A stretch of DNA of 64,000 bases. Source: Enterococcus sp. BWR-S5 (GTDB taxonomy: Bacteria; Bacillota; Bacilli; Lactobacillales; Enterococcaceae). The notes beneath the pieces are model-generated. The model made no database searches and had not been told where the DNA came from. It saw only the letters and a list, made by a program, of their open reading frames with translations. The translations under genes and the position numbers were made by a program. The stretch is taken from the NCBI RefSeq assembly GCF_016745255.1, contig NZ_JADOEQ010000008.1, forward strand, positions 119,834-183,833, given 5' to 3'. Numbering within the stretch: position 1 is the stretch's first letter; each line of letters opens with the position of its first letter. Positions 26,723-35,049 of the stretch are shown here, in pieces.

Positions 26723-27395
26723 AACAACAAAAGCGCAGGAAGGCTTGAATAGCTTTTACGCGAAAATTTATGGATTTTTAGCATTGGGTATCGGTATCAG
26801 TGCAGTTATTTCCTATTTGATATTGAATGTATTCTATTTTGAAATGTTTATGTTCCTATATCAGTATCCATACGCATTCATGGGTTTATGGATTGCTGAG
26901 ATTGCTTTGGTTATTTTCCTAGGTATGAAGGCACAAAAAAATCCACCGCTTGCGATTGGCGGCTTTATTGCCTATTCTGCCATTAATGGTATTACCTTAG
27001 CGGTCACGTTGACGATGTACACAGAAGCAACCGTCGTTTCAGCATTTGTCAGCGCAGCTTCAACATTTGGCTGTATGGCAATCGTTGGTGTTCTAACGAA
27101 AAAAGATTTGTCAGGAATGGGACGGGCTTTACTTACAGCGTTAATCGGAATTATCGTTGCGATGGTACTGAACATGTTCTTCTTCCAAAGCGGACCGATG
27201 GACTACGTCATTTCTATCTTGATGGTCTTGATTTTCTCAGGGCTTACAGCGTATGACAATCAACGAATCAGAACGATTTATTTTGCTACAAACGGAACTG
27301 CAGGAAATGGTATTGCTGTTTATATGGCATTACAGCTGTATCTGGACTTCATTAATCTGTTTCTGGCATTTCTACGAATTTTCGGTAAGAAATAA
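26709..27395 (+). CDS. Bax inhibitor-1 / YccA family membrane protein
   Basis: This is a 228-residue protein with seven hydrophobic segments and the BI-1 (UPF0005) signature, including NGITLAVTLTMYTEATVVSAF, the GLTAYDNQRIR motif and YMALQLYLDFINLFLAFLRIFG at the end. Relatives act as pH-sensitive calcium leak channels (YetJ) or interact with FtsH (YccA). AGAAAGAAGGGG lies within the end of the MaoC-like gene before ATG 26709. A terminator follows. Confidence 0.92.
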   Translation: MNQIETTKAQEGLNSFYAKIYGFLALGIGISAVISYLILNVFYFEMFMFLYQYPYAFMGLWIAEIALVIFLGMKAQKNPPLAIGGFIAYSAINGITLAVTLTMYTEATVVSAFVSAASTFGCMAIVGVLTKKDLSGMGRALLTALIGIIVAMVLNMFFFQSGPMDYVISILMVLIFSGLTAYDNQRIRTIYFATNGTAGNGIAVYMALQLYLDFINLFLAFLRIFGKK

Positions 27396-27440
27396 AAAGA
27401 AGCTTAATTATTTACTTATAAGCTTCCGTTTATTCGGTTG

Positions 27441-27479
27441 GAAGGATTGCGGCATAGTGATGTCACAATCCTTCTTTTG
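27441..27479 (+). terminator. Terminator after the BI-1 gene
   Basis: GAAGGATTG pairs perfectly with CAATCCTTC across a 16-nt loop, then TTTT. Confidence 0.85.
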
Positions 27480-27520
27480 TAGTTATTGTTAGGAAACATA
27501 TAGAAAGAGGAGTGAATCAA

Positions 27521-27886
27521 ATGGAAAAGCTGAAAGAGGCTCTAAAAAGAGAAGCAGAAACATTTCCGGGAGCAACGGTTTATTATCGTGAAAGCTGGGA
27601 TTGTGACTATTTTGATATCGCTGGAAAATTTTTTGCGATGCTGGGAGAGAATAAAGAGGGTGAAGCCATATTTACATTCAAAGGTGAGCCTGAAGAAAAT
27701 GAATTATTGAGAGAGCAATACAGCTTTATTGTTCCCGGCTACTATGCAAATAAGACTCATTGGAATTCAATTATCCTTAAAGAGAATACCTTGGATGAGA
27801 AGCAATGTGCGGCACTGCTAAAAAAATCCTATGAGCTGGTTGTAGCGAAATTACCGAAAAAAGTTCGTGAAACACTAGGTGAGTAA
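27521..27886 (+). CDS. MmcQ/YjbR family protein
   Basis: This is a 121-residue YjbR-fold (double-wing-like) protein. The family markers are the central 'KFFAMLGENKEGEAIFTFKGEPEENELLREQ' strand-turn pattern and the 'IVPGYYANKTHWNSIIL' segment. The family was proposed to bind DNA from its fold, but no function is established. ATG 27521 has AGAGGAG 9 nt upstream; the in-frame GTG 27512 abuts that site and is rejected. Confidence 0.85.
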   Translation: MEKLKEALKREAETFPGATVYYRESWDCDYFDIAGKFFAMLGENKEGEAIFTFKGEPEENELLREQYSFIVPGYYANKTHWNSIILKENTLDEKQCAALLKKSYELVVAKLPKKVRETLGE

Positions 27887-27895
27887 ATTTTGTAA

Positions 27896-27935
27896 AACTG
27901 ATTCTTACAGAATAATGTGAGGATCAGTTTTTTTC
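27896..27935 (+). terminator. Terminator after the yjbR-like gene
   Basis: AACTGATTCTTACA pairs with TGTGAGGATCAGTT (two G-T pairs), followed by seven T residues. Confidence 0.9.
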
Positions 27936-27999
27936 TGTCTGCTGCTTTCTATTTGCGAACGTATGTTTTATAATAGAAGAGATTGTGAGGTGAAAGCAG

Positions 28000-30357
28000 A
28001 TGTTCCATTCAGAGAAAATTCCAATTCGCAGACTGGTAGAGTTTATTTTGCGCAAGGGAAGTATTGATTCCCGCAGAACAAGCAACCACACTGCGCAGGA
28101 AGGCTCAAGAATTCATCGCAAGCTTCAGAAGGAGGCCCGCAAAGGCTATCAGAAAGAGATTAAGATTGCCAAAGAGGTCAAATTGAATGAGAAAATATAT
28201 TCGGTTGAAGGACGTATGGACGGTCTTTTCACAGATGAATCGGAGCAGCTGATTATTGATGAGATTAAGACCTCAGAAACAGCCTTTGATGATTTGTATG
28301 AGGAACAGCTGGCAATGTATTGGCACCAAATTAAGTGTTATGGGGCGATATACAGCGAACAGGAAGAGCTTGAAGCGATTACGCTGCAGCTGACCTATTT
28401 CCAAACAACGACAGAAGAAATCACGAAAACACAAAAGATATTTACTCGTATAGAGCTAAAGCAATTTTTAGATGATTTATTGACTGAGTATGAAAAATGG
28501 TTGATATTCAGTGATAATTGGCGTACGGTGCGTAACCAGTCGTTGAAAGAGCTGCCGTTTCCGTATGGCGAGTATCGGAAAGGTCAACGGGAGCTGGCCG
28601 TTTCGGTATATAAAACGATTCTTAGCGATCAGCGGCTTTTTGTTGAAGCGCCGACAGGTACAGGAAAGACAATTTCAACGCTGTTCCCATCGCTAAAGGC
28701 AATCGGAGAAGGTAAAGCAGAGAAAATATTTTATTTAACGGCTAAGACGATTACCAGACAGGTGGCTGAAGATGCTGTACAGGCAATGAATCAGCGAGAG
28801 ATGAAAATCAAAAGTCTGACCATTACAGCAAAAGATAAAATCTGTTTTTTAACGGAGCGAAACTGTACACCGGAAAATTGTCCTTTTGCCGATGGCTATT
28901 ATGATCGATTAAATGAGGGGTTGTGGGATATCCTGCACCACGAAAATCAATTCAGTCGTGAGATTATTGAGAAATATGCACAGAAGCATCGTCTGTGTCC
29001 CTATGAGCTATCTTTAGATGTGAGCCTTTGGTGTGACTTAATCATTTGTGATTATAACTATGTTTTCGATCCAACGGTTTACTTGCGTCGATTCTTTGAT
29101 GAAGGAATTAAGAAGGATTATCTGTTTTTAATTGATGAGGCGCACAATTTGGTCAGTCGCTCCAGAGAAATGTATTCTGCTGAGCTTTCCAGAGGGCAGC
29201 TTCTCCTGATGAAAAAGCTGTTGAAAAAGAAGCATGCGCCCTTGACTCGGGCAATAAATAAAGTAATTGATGAATTTGATAAACTAGATGAGCTATGTAT
29301 CAGTGAAGAAAAAGAGTTCATTTCTCAGCCTGCTTATGTTGATAGCATGGAAAAAGTAATTTTTCGATTGACGGAAAAAATTGGGGAATGGCTGCCGCAA
29401 AACCAAGAGCTGCCGGAGCTGAATCAGCTGTTAGACATCTACTTCTCCTTGTTGAACTACTTGAAGATCGGTGAGTTTTATGACGATCATTATTGTACTT
29501 ATATTCGAAAACGAAATCGTGAAGTGTCTATTAAGCTGTTTTGCTTAGACCCTTCTTATTTACTCGCACAAAAGCTGTCTATAGCGAATGCCAGTATCTT
29601 GTTTTCAGCCAGCTTCACACCGTTGAGCTACTATAAGGATATTCTTGGCGGAGAAGAGGACAGCTTGACTTATCGAATCCCCAATCCGTTTCCAGAGGAA
29701 AATCAACAACTGCTGATTGCCCGCTATGTTCAAACGACCTATCGAGAAAGAGAGAACAGTCTGGATTACTTGGTTGAAAGTCTGACGACGATGATTCAGC
29801 AGAAGACGGGGAATTATTTGTTTTTCTTCCCATCCTATGCGTATTTAGATATGGTTTATGATGCCTTTAAAAAGAAGAATCCTGCTATCCGGACATTGAT
29901 TCAGCAAACCGATATGAATGAGCAGGAACGAGAAAGATTTTTGGCAGAGTTTATACCTGATCCGAAAGAAACTTTGATTGGTTTTTGTGTCCTCGGCGGC
30001 GTGTTCTCTGAAGGGATTGATTTGAAGGGGAGTCGTCTGATTGGGACAGCGGTCATTAGCGTTGGACTGCCACAGATTAATGAAGAACAAGAATTGATTA
30101 AGAATTATTTTGATGAGCAGGGATTGGGCTTTCAATATGCCTATCAAATTCCCGGAATGAATAAGGTACTTCAAGCCGCAGGCCGAGTTATTCGAGATGC
30201 TGCGGATCGAGGTGTGGTGCTGCTGTTGGATCAACGATTTGCAAGTCCGGCTTACCAACGATTGGTTCCGCCACATTGGTATCGCGCACAGGTTTTGTCG
30301 ACAATCCATCATTTAGAAAAAAATATTCAGGCTTTCTGGGATGAAACAGATGGCTGA
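28000..30357 (+). CDS. RecB/Cas4-like nuclease fused to Fe-S XPD/DinG-type helicase
   Basis: The protein has 785 residues. Residues 1-170 carry all motifs of a PD-(D/E)XK nuclease of the RecB/Cas4 type: G35-x3-H39, GRMD74G, IID87E88IK90, and a QLAMYW motif near 103. Residues 190-785 are an XPD/Rad3-like 5'-3' helicase: Walker A PTGTGKT at 218-224, DEAH at 379-382, and a C-terminal QAAGRVIRDAADRG. Four cysteines (282, 289, 294, 333) are spaced as in the XPD 4Fe-4S domain. It is thus a DNA repair or processing enzyme distinct from the exonuclease-type DinG at 16.8 kb. GAGGTGAAAG precedes ATG 28000. ansA follows by 17 nt. Confidence 0.88.
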   Translation: MFHSEKIPIRRLVEFILRKGSIDSRRTSNHTAQEGSRIHRKLQKEARKGYQKEIKIAKEVKLNEKIYSVEGRMDGLFTDESEQLIIDEIKTSETAFDDLYEEQLAMYWHQIKCYGAIYSEQEELEAITLQLTYFQTTTEEITKTQKIFTRIELKQFLDDLLTEYEKWLIFSDNWRTVRNQSLKELPFPYGEYRKGQRELAVSVYKTILSDQRLFVEAPTGTGKTISTLFPSLKAIGEGKAEKIFYLTAKTITRQVAEDAVQAMNQREMKIKSLTITAKDKICFLTERNCTPENCPFADGYYDRLNEGLWDILHHENQFSREIIEKYAQKHRLCPYELSLDVSLWCDLIICDYNYVFDPTVYLRRFFDEGIKKDYLFLIDEAHNLVSRSREMYSAELSRGQLLLMKKLLKKKHAPLTRAINKVIDEFDKLDELCISEEKEFISQPAYVDSMEKVIFRLTEKIGEWLPQNQELPELNQLLDIYFSLLNYLKIGEFYDDHYCTYIRKRNREVSIKLFCLDPSYLLAQKLSIANASILFSASFTPLSYYKDILGGEEDSLTYRIPNPFPEENQQLLIARYVQTTYRERENSLDYLVESLTTMIQQKTGNYLFFFPSYAYLDMVYDAFKKKNPAIRTLIQQTDMNEQERERFLAEFIPDPKETLIGFCVLGGVFSEGIDLKGSRLIGTAVISVGLPQINEEQELIKNYFDEQGLGFQYAYQIPGMNKVLQAAGRVIRDAADRGVVLLLDQRFASPAYQRLVPPHWYRAQVLSTIHHLEKNIQAFWDETDG

Positions 30358-30374
30358 CGAAAGGAAATGACACG

Positions 30375-31340
30375 ATGAAGAAAATTCTGGTTTTACACAC
30401 TGGCGGTACAATTTCCATGTCTAAAGACGCAACCGGCGGTGTCATCCTGAATGAGCAAAATCCTTTAATGAATCAAAATGAGCTGTTTCAAGGAGAGATA
30501 GAGCTTGTTGTAGAGGATATCTTCAATTTACCTTCCCCACACATGACATTGGAGCAAATGTTTCAGCTGAAAGAGCGCATCATACAAGGAATCGCTGAAG
30601 GTATCGATGGCGTTGTTATCACTCATGGAACAGATACGCTGGAGGAAACAGCTTATTTTCTTGATTTAACCGTTCCTAAAGGCGTCGCTGTTGTAGTGAC
30701 CGGCGCGATGCGTTCTAGCAATGAAATTGGCAGTGATGGTCTTTATAATTTTATGAGTGCTGTCTGGACAGCTGCTTCGGATGAATCTAGAAATAAGGGT
30801 GTTTTGGTCGTGATGAATGACGAGATTCATATGGCAAAATATGTGACGAAGACCCACACAACAAACGTTGCAACATTCCGAACACCGACATTTGGACCAA
30901 TCGGCATGTTGACAAAGGGAAGAACATTTTTTACGAAAGAAGTAATGCCGGAAGAAGTCTGTGATGTTCCATCTGTTCAGGGCGAAGTCTTTTTAATTAA
31001 AGCCTATGCCGGGATGGATGACCAGATATTCAATCTGATTCATACCGAAAAACTTGACGGCTTGGTCATCGAAGCCTTGGGTGCAGGAAATTTACCTCCG
31101 GCGGTATTACCGGGATTACAAAAGATATTAGATCAAAAAATTCCTGTTGTTTTAGTTTCAAGATGCTCAAATGGGATTGCTGAAGATATTTATGCCTATG
31201 AAGGCGGCGGTGCAGGCCTCCGTAACCATGGAGTAATCTTTATGAAGGGGTTGAATGGTCAAAAGGCCCGTATTCGTCTTCTTGTAGGATTGAATGCTGG
31301 GAAATCAGCAGAAGAGCTTCACCGTTATTTGGAAAGCTGA
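30375..31340 (+). CDS. ansA: L-asparaginase, type I (cytoplasmic)
   Basis: This is a 321-residue asparaginase that hydrolyses asparagine to aspartate and ammonia. The nucleophile threonine lies in VLHTGGTISM (residues 5-14) and the second active-site Thr-Asp in ITHGTDTLEETAYFL near residue 80. VTGAMR and late SRCSNG motifs complete the fold. There is no signal peptide, consistent with type I. AAAGGA precedes ATG 30375, 17 nt after the helicase gene, so the two are probably cotranscribed despite unrelated roles. Confidence 0.94.
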   Translation: MKKILVLHTGGTISMSKDATGGVILNEQNPLMNQNELFQGEIELVVEDIFNLPSPHMTLEQMFQLKERIIQGIAEGIDGVVITHGTDTLEETAYFLDLTVPKGVAVVVTGAMRSSNEIGSDGLYNFMSAVWTAASDESRNKGVLVVMNDEIHMAKYVTKTHTTNVATFRTPTFGPIGMLTKGRTFFTKEVMPEEVCDVPSVQGEVFLIKAYAGMDDQIFNLIHTEKLDGLVIEALGAGNLPPAVLPGLQKILDQKIPVVLVSRCSNGIAEDIYAYEGGGAGLRNHGVIFMKGLNGQKARIRLLVGLNAGKSAEELHRYLES

Positions 31341-31373
31341 TAGCTGAAGACAAAACTGAAGTAAAGATACAGA

Positions 31374-31427
31374 AAGATTATCAAAAGGATTTGTTCGAAA
31401 GAATGGTCTTTTCAGATAATCTTTTTT
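31374..31427 (+). terminator. Terminator after ansA
   Basis: AAGATTATC pairs with GATAATCTT, with a partial inner AAAAG/CTTTT stem, and a T run at the end. Confidence 0.85.
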
Positions 31428-31507
31428 GTGTATTTGAATAGATAAGAAACTGGCCTGTTTTATTATTTCCACCGAATAGGTAAGGGTTCCTGTATATAAA
31501 GTATTTC

Positions 31508-31540
31508 TTTAAGTTCCTTTTAAGTTCTTGCTGTTATTCT
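31508..31540 (+). promoter_or_regulatory. Activator-type promoter with 11-bp-spaced direct repeat
   Basis: TTTAAGTTC occurs at 31508-31516 and again at 31519-31527, a period of 11 bp (one helical turn). The second copy ends 4 nt before an extended -10 (TGT TATTCT, 31532-31540), so the repeat replaces the -35 box. This layout is typical of OmpR/PhoB-family response-regulator sites. The regulator is not identifiable from here. Confidence 0.55.
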
Positions 31541-31573
31541 CTTGGTACGTTAACAGGAAAGTAAGGTGAGAAG

Positions 31574-32623
31574 ATGTCAGTCATGATTGTGATTCCCAGC
31601 TATGAGCCTCAGGAAAAAGTTATCCCTTTTATTCAGAGGCTGAGTGAGCAAACAGGAAAAAACATCTTAATTGTGGACGATGGCAGCGGTGCAAGCTACC
31701 AATCAATTTTTCAAGAATTATCAGCGATTCCAGCCATTACTGTTCTTTCTTATGAGAAAAATAGAGGAAAAGGCGCGGCGCTAAAAGCAGGATTTCAAAA
31801 AATCATCGCTGAGTATCCTAATGTGCGTGCTGTTGTGACTGCAGATTCTGATGGTCAGCATAGTATTACTGATATTAGCCGTTTGATTGCTGCAATTGAG
31901 CAGACAGAAGCACGCACCTTACTTCTTGGAACAAGGTCGTTCAAGAAGGCGGAAACACCCTTCAAGAGCTATTGGGGAAACAGGATATCTTCTATGTTTT
32001 TCTATTTTGCAACTGGCATAACCTGTGAAGATACTCAGACGGGTTTACGAGCGATGAATACCAGCTTGCTGCCGGAACTTTTGACAGTAGAGGGCGAACG
32101 ATTTGAATACGAGATGAATGTCCTTTTAAAGAGTAAAGTGTTAGCGATCAAGCTAGAGCAGCTGCCGATAGAAACTATTTATGAAAACAATAATGCTCAT
32201 TCTCATTTTAGAGCAGTTCAAGATTCTTATCGCATCTATAAACCTTTATTCCGTTATCTTTCTTCTGCCATTCTCTCATTAGGCGTCGATGTAAGTGTCT
32301 TTTTACTGCTTTTATTTTTATTTGGTGGCTCAAATGAAATGGTGATACCAGCGACAATTATTGCGCGACTTTTTTCGGGAATCGTCAATTATTCATTAGC
32401 ACGCAGCTGGGTCTTTGGGAATGAGGAGCGAGTATCAAGCACGTTGTGGAAATATGGCCTCCTATTCCTCGGGCAAATGGTGTTAAGCTCTCTAGGTGTT
32501 CGTTTGCTGCTTCTTATCCTTCCAATCGCTCTAATCAGCAAGTTGCTGGTGGATGGACTGCTGTTTGGATTAAGCTTCATCATTCAAAATCGAGTGATTT
32601 TTCAAAAAGGAGGGATGAGGTAA
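31574..32623 (+). CDS. Family 2 glycosyltransferase with C-terminal GtrA-like membrane domain
   Basis: This 349-residue protein fuses a DPM1/GtrB-like GT-A domain (MIVIPSYEPQ, ILIVDDGSG, TADSDGQH as the DxD region, and a CEDTQTGLRAM motif) to about four transmembrane helices of GtrA type (residues 230-349). Such pairs build polyprenyl-phosphate sugars and flip or deliver them for extracytoplasmic glycosylation of wall polymers. AAGGTGAG precedes ATG 31574. Its stop overlaps the next start (TAATG), so it is coupled to the phosphodiester glycosidase gene. Confidence 0.9.
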   Translation: MSVMIVIPSYEPQEKVIPFIQRLSEQTGKNILIVDDGSGASYQSIFQELSAIPAITVLSYEKNRGKGAALKAGFQKIIAEYPNVRAVVTADSDGQHSITDISRLIAAIEQTEARTLLLGTRSFKKAETPFKSYWGNRISSMFFYFATGITCEDTQTGLRAMNTSLLPELLTVEGERFEYEMNVLLKSKVLAIKLEQLPIETIYENNNAHSHFRAVQDSYRIYKPLFRYLSSAILSLGVDVSVFLLLLFLFGGSNEMVIPATIIARLFSGIVNYSLARSWVFGNEERVSSTLWKYGLLFLGQMVLSSLGVRLLLLILPIALISKLLVDGLLFGLSFIIQNRVIFQKGGMR

Positions 32624-33576
32624 TGAGGAATGTAAAACAGTTTTTTTCAAAAAAATATTTTTGGGCTATTTGTGTGAGCTTTTCATTATCTGCGGCAATT
32701 GCAGCAGTATTGCTGGATACCTTTGTTTTAACGCATAAAATCAGTGTAGAAGCGGTATCGGCAACAGTCTCCAGCACAGAGCCAACTACGAGTGAAGCAA
32801 CTGCTTCTGAGACTGAGGAGACAGCGACGGAAGATACCACTGATACGGAGCCTGTGGTTACAGATACCAGTTATGCAGACGACCATTTGTCTATATCACT
32901 CACAACGACTAGAAAATATGATACAGATATTTACATTGTGGATGTTCAAGTTAGTGATCCTGAGGCGTTGAAAACAGCCTTCGCTGAAAATTCATATGGG
33001 CGAAACATTAAAGAAACAACCTCGCAAATGGCTGAAAACAATCAAGCGGTTTTAGCGATTAATGGAGACTACTATGGTTTTAGAAATAAGGGATTCGTAG
33101 TAAGGAATGGTGTCCTTTATCGTGAGACTGCCAATACAGGAACGGAAGCGCTGGTCATTGATAGTAATGGTGATTTCAGTATTGTAGAGGAAGAACAATC
33201 ATCTGCGCAGGACTTGCTGGATAACGGAGCTCGTCAGATTTTGTCCTTTGGTCCCGGTCTGCTTAAAGACGGTGAAATTTCAGTTACTGAGGATGAAGAA
33301 GTAGGACAGGCGATGCAAAGCAATCCACGGACAGCAATTGGTCAAATTGGTGAAAATCATTATGTGATCGTTGTAGCAGATGGACGCACGGAAGCTAGTG
33401 AGGGGCTGTCTCTTTATGAATTGGCTGAGGTGTTTCAAGATGCAGGAGCTACGACTGCTTATAATCTGGATGGCGGAGGCTCATCTACGTTGTGGTTCAA
33501 TGGAAATGTGATTAATCAGCCAACAGAAAAAGGCTCCGGAGAACGCTCCGTGAGTGATATTCTATATTTCAATTAG
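32623..33576 (+). CDS. Membrane-anchored phosphodiester glycosidase (NAGPA family)
   Basis: The protein is 317 residues long. An N-terminal helix (YFWAICVSFSLSAAIAAVLLD) anchors it, and a Thr/Ser/Glu-rich linker (residues 45-85) reaches outward. A NAGPA/phosphodiester alpha-GlcNAcase domain follows, with AVLAINGDYYGF, NPRTAIGQIGENHYVIVVADGR and the diagnostic NLDGGGSSTLWFNG. Family members cleave sugar-1-phosphodiester bonds and occur with exopolysaccharide and teichoic-acid genes. ATG 32623 overlaps the upstream stop by one base, and AAGGAGGGATGAGG provides the ribosome binding site. The target is probably a wall glycopolymer (inference). Confidence 0.88.
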   Translation: MRNVKQFFSKKYFWAICVSFSLSAAIAAVLLDTFVLTHKISVEAVSATVSSTEPTTSEATASETEETATEDTTDTEPVVTDTSYADDHLSISLTTTRKYDTDIYIVDVQVSDPEALKTAFAENSYGRNIKETTSQMAENNQAVLAINGDYYGFRNKGFVVRNGVLYRETANTGTEALVIDSNGDFSIVEEEQSSAQDLLDNGARQILSFGPGLLKDGEISVTEDEEVGQAMQSNPRTAIGQIGENHYVIVVADGRTEASEGLSLYELAEVFQDAGATTAYNLDGGGSSTLWFNGNVINQPTEKGSGERSVSDILYFN

Positions 33577-33587
33577 GGGGAGAGTCA

Positions 33588-33962
33588 ATGAACAGGAAAA
33601 AAATAATAGTCAGTTATACGACAATCGGTCTGCTGCTCTTCCTTTTTCAAAAAGTGTATCATTTTTACGGACATGGTGTTGTTTCCTTTGCCTTATCCTC
33701 TGTTTGGATTGCACCGCTTGTAGTGGGGATATTGTTCGTCGTTTTTCTTTTCAGCAAACCCGACAAAGGAACGACCTCACTTTTTCGTTTGAGTTTCAAT
33801 CTGATGAATACTAGTTTAGCTGTATTTACAGCAGGGCTTATCCTGACCGGTGTGACAGAAATTGCCGGTACCGATTCGCCGTACATTCTGTATTTCTATA
33901 TTGTGAGTGTGTTGTTTCTTGTTCCGGCATCTGTGTTGACACTGGTTGCGTATATAAAATGA
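33588..33962 (+). CDS. Hypothetical four-helix membrane protein
   Basis: This 124-residue protein has four hydrophobic segments (IIVSYTTIGLLLFLFQ; FALSSVWIAPLVVGILFVVFLF; LAVFTAGLILTGV; ILYFYIVSVLFLVPASVLTLVAYI). No family is recognised. AGGGGGAGAG lies 5 nt before ATG 33588, and it starts 11 nt after the glycosidase gene, so it belongs to the same operon. Confidence 0.75.
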   Translation: MNRKKIIVSYTTIGLLLFLFQKVYHFYGHGVVSFALSSVWIAPLVVGILFVVFLFSKPDKGTTSLFRLSFNLMNTSLAVFTAGLILTGVTEIAGTDSPYILYFYIVSVLFLVPASVLTLVAYIK

Positions 33963-33974
33963 GGTGATCTGGAT

Positions 33975-34043
33975 GTGGTTTTTTTGATTATTATTTTTAC
34001 GGCGGTACTAGGTCTGATTTGGCTGATTATTCCGAAGGAGTGA
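33975..34043 (+). CDS. Possible 22-residue single-helix membrane peptide
   Basis: GTG 33975 has GAGGTG 8 nt upstream. The peptide is V/MVFLIIIFTAVLGLIWLIIPKE, one transmembrane helix and a short charged tail. It begins 12 nt after the previous stop and would be the next operon gene. It is too short for confident gene calling. Confidence 0.4.
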   Translation: MVFLIIIFTAVLGLIWLIIPKE

Positions 34044-34153
34044 TGAGCATAAGGGCTGAGTTGATTTCGTTTGTTCGGGCTGAAGTGCTGTTAAAAGCGA
34101 TACTTAAAGAAGCCAAAAAGCTGTTTGGTATTTCCAAAAGTTTAGTTGAATAA
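34043..34153 (+). CDS. Possible 36-residue ORF coupled by TGATG
   Basis: ATG 34043 overlaps the stop of the preceding small ORF (TGATG), with AAGGAG only 2 nt before the ATG. The product would be a basic amphipathic peptide (MSIRAELISFVRAEV...). The operon terminator begins 7 nt after its stop, which is compatible with it being the last reading frame. No family is recognised. Confidence 0.25.
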   Translation: MSIRAELISFVRAEVLLKAILKEAKKLFGISKSLVE

Positions 34154-34160
34154 ATAGAAG

Positions 34161-34208
34161 GTCCCACAACCGATATCCGTTTACTGGAATTGGTTGTGGG
34201 ACTTTTTT
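34161..34208 (+). terminator. Terminator of the envelope operon
   Basis: GTCCCACAACC pairs perfectly with GGTTGTGGGAC and is followed by six T residues. Confidence 0.93.
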
Positions 34209-34213
34209 GACTG

Positions 34214-34495
34214 TTTGTCTAGCTTCGCGAGCTAGCTCTCTTCGGCGATAAGTCGAGTCAACCTCATGATAAAAAGCATCATGTGTTTGCCTCAAGCTTA
34301 TCGCTCGAGAGCTGGCGAGCTCGTTCAACTTTTCTATTTGTCTAGCTTCATGAGTCAGCTCACTTGACGATAAGATAAACTGCCTTCAGTGGTAAAGAAC
34401 ACCACTGAGTCAGTTTGCTATATCGCGCATGAGCTAAGCGACTCATTCAGCTTTTCTATTTGTCTAGTTTCGCGAGCTCGTTCAACTTTTCTTAA
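34214..34495. repeat. Tandem long-palindrome repeats (two full copies, one collapsed)
   Basis: Copy 1 (34214-34336, 123 nt) and copy 2 (34337-34458, 122 nt) begin with TTTGTCTAGCTTC and end with CTCRTTCARCTTTTCTA. Copy 3 (34459-34495) keeps only the two ends. Each full copy is a long imperfect palindrome. Copy 1 has GCTCTC/GAGAGC, CGATAAG/CTTATCG and CATGAT/ATCATG arms. Copy 2 has AAACTG/CAGTTT and CAGTGGT/ACCACTG arms. The central sequences differ but both still fold. The array fills the gap between the envelope operon terminator and the yajQ stop codon. A 3' end remnant is at 48970-48997. Confidence 0.8.
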
Positions 34496-34990
34496 TTATC
34501 TATAATTGTTAAATTGCAGTTCAATTGGCAGTTCTAAATTTTTCAATAAAGTGATGATTTTTTGTAAATCGTCTCTGTTTTTTCCAGTTACACGGATTTT
34601 ATCGTCTTGAATCTGTGATTTCACCTTTACACCGGAATTTTTAATAGCTACATTGATTTTTTTTGCATTCTCTTTGTCGATACCGCTAACCAGCTCACCA
34701 TATTGTCGAGCAGTCCCACCCAACGCTTTCTCGCTGGTTGAAAACTGGATATTTTTTATTGGAACACCGCGTTTTACCAGCTTGCCAAACAAAACATCCT
34801 TTACCTGTTCCACTTTATAGTCATCATCTGCAATCACGACTAGGCGATTATTCTCCAATTTGATATCAGCAAGAGAATCTTTGAAATCAAAACGATTTTT
34901 AATCTCCTTTAAAGCGATCTGCATTGCATTCTTCACTTCTTCCATGTCCATCTCAGAAACAACATCAAAACTTGCATCCTTCGCAGCCAT
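34496..34990 (-). CDS. YajQ family nucleotide-binding protein
   Basis: This is a 164-residue UPF0234/YajQ protein made of two RNA-recognition-like alpha-beta folds. Hallmarks are DASFDVVSEMDMEEVKNAM at the N-terminus, NRFDFK, GVPIKNIQ, and the final LPIELQFNNYR. Relatives bind cyclic di-GMP (Xanthomonas) or tRNA/GTP in vitro; the role in Firmicutes is unclear. AGGAGG (34998-35003 on the complement) precedes the ATG at 34990. It is the only minus-strand gene between 1 and 43.8 kb and is divergent from yitT. Confidence 0.94.
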   Translation of the reverse strand: MAAKDASFDVVSEMDMEEVKNAMQIALKEIKNRFDFKDSLADIKLENNRLVVIADDDYKVEQVKDVLFGKLVKRGVPIKNIQFSTSEKALGGTARQYGELVSGIDKENAKKINVAIKNSGVKVKSQIQDDKIRVTGKNRDDLQKIITLLKNLELPIELQFNNYR

Positions 34991-35020
34991 ATGCTAACCT
35001 CCTAAATTCTACTTACATTC

Positions 35021-35049
35021 ATAGTAACAATGAAAGCGCAATACGACAA
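35021..35049 (-). promoter_or_regulatory. yajQ promoter
   Basis: On the minus strand, TTGTCG and TACTAT are separated by 17 nt, placing transcription start about 25 nt before the yajQ ATG. Confidence 0.65.
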
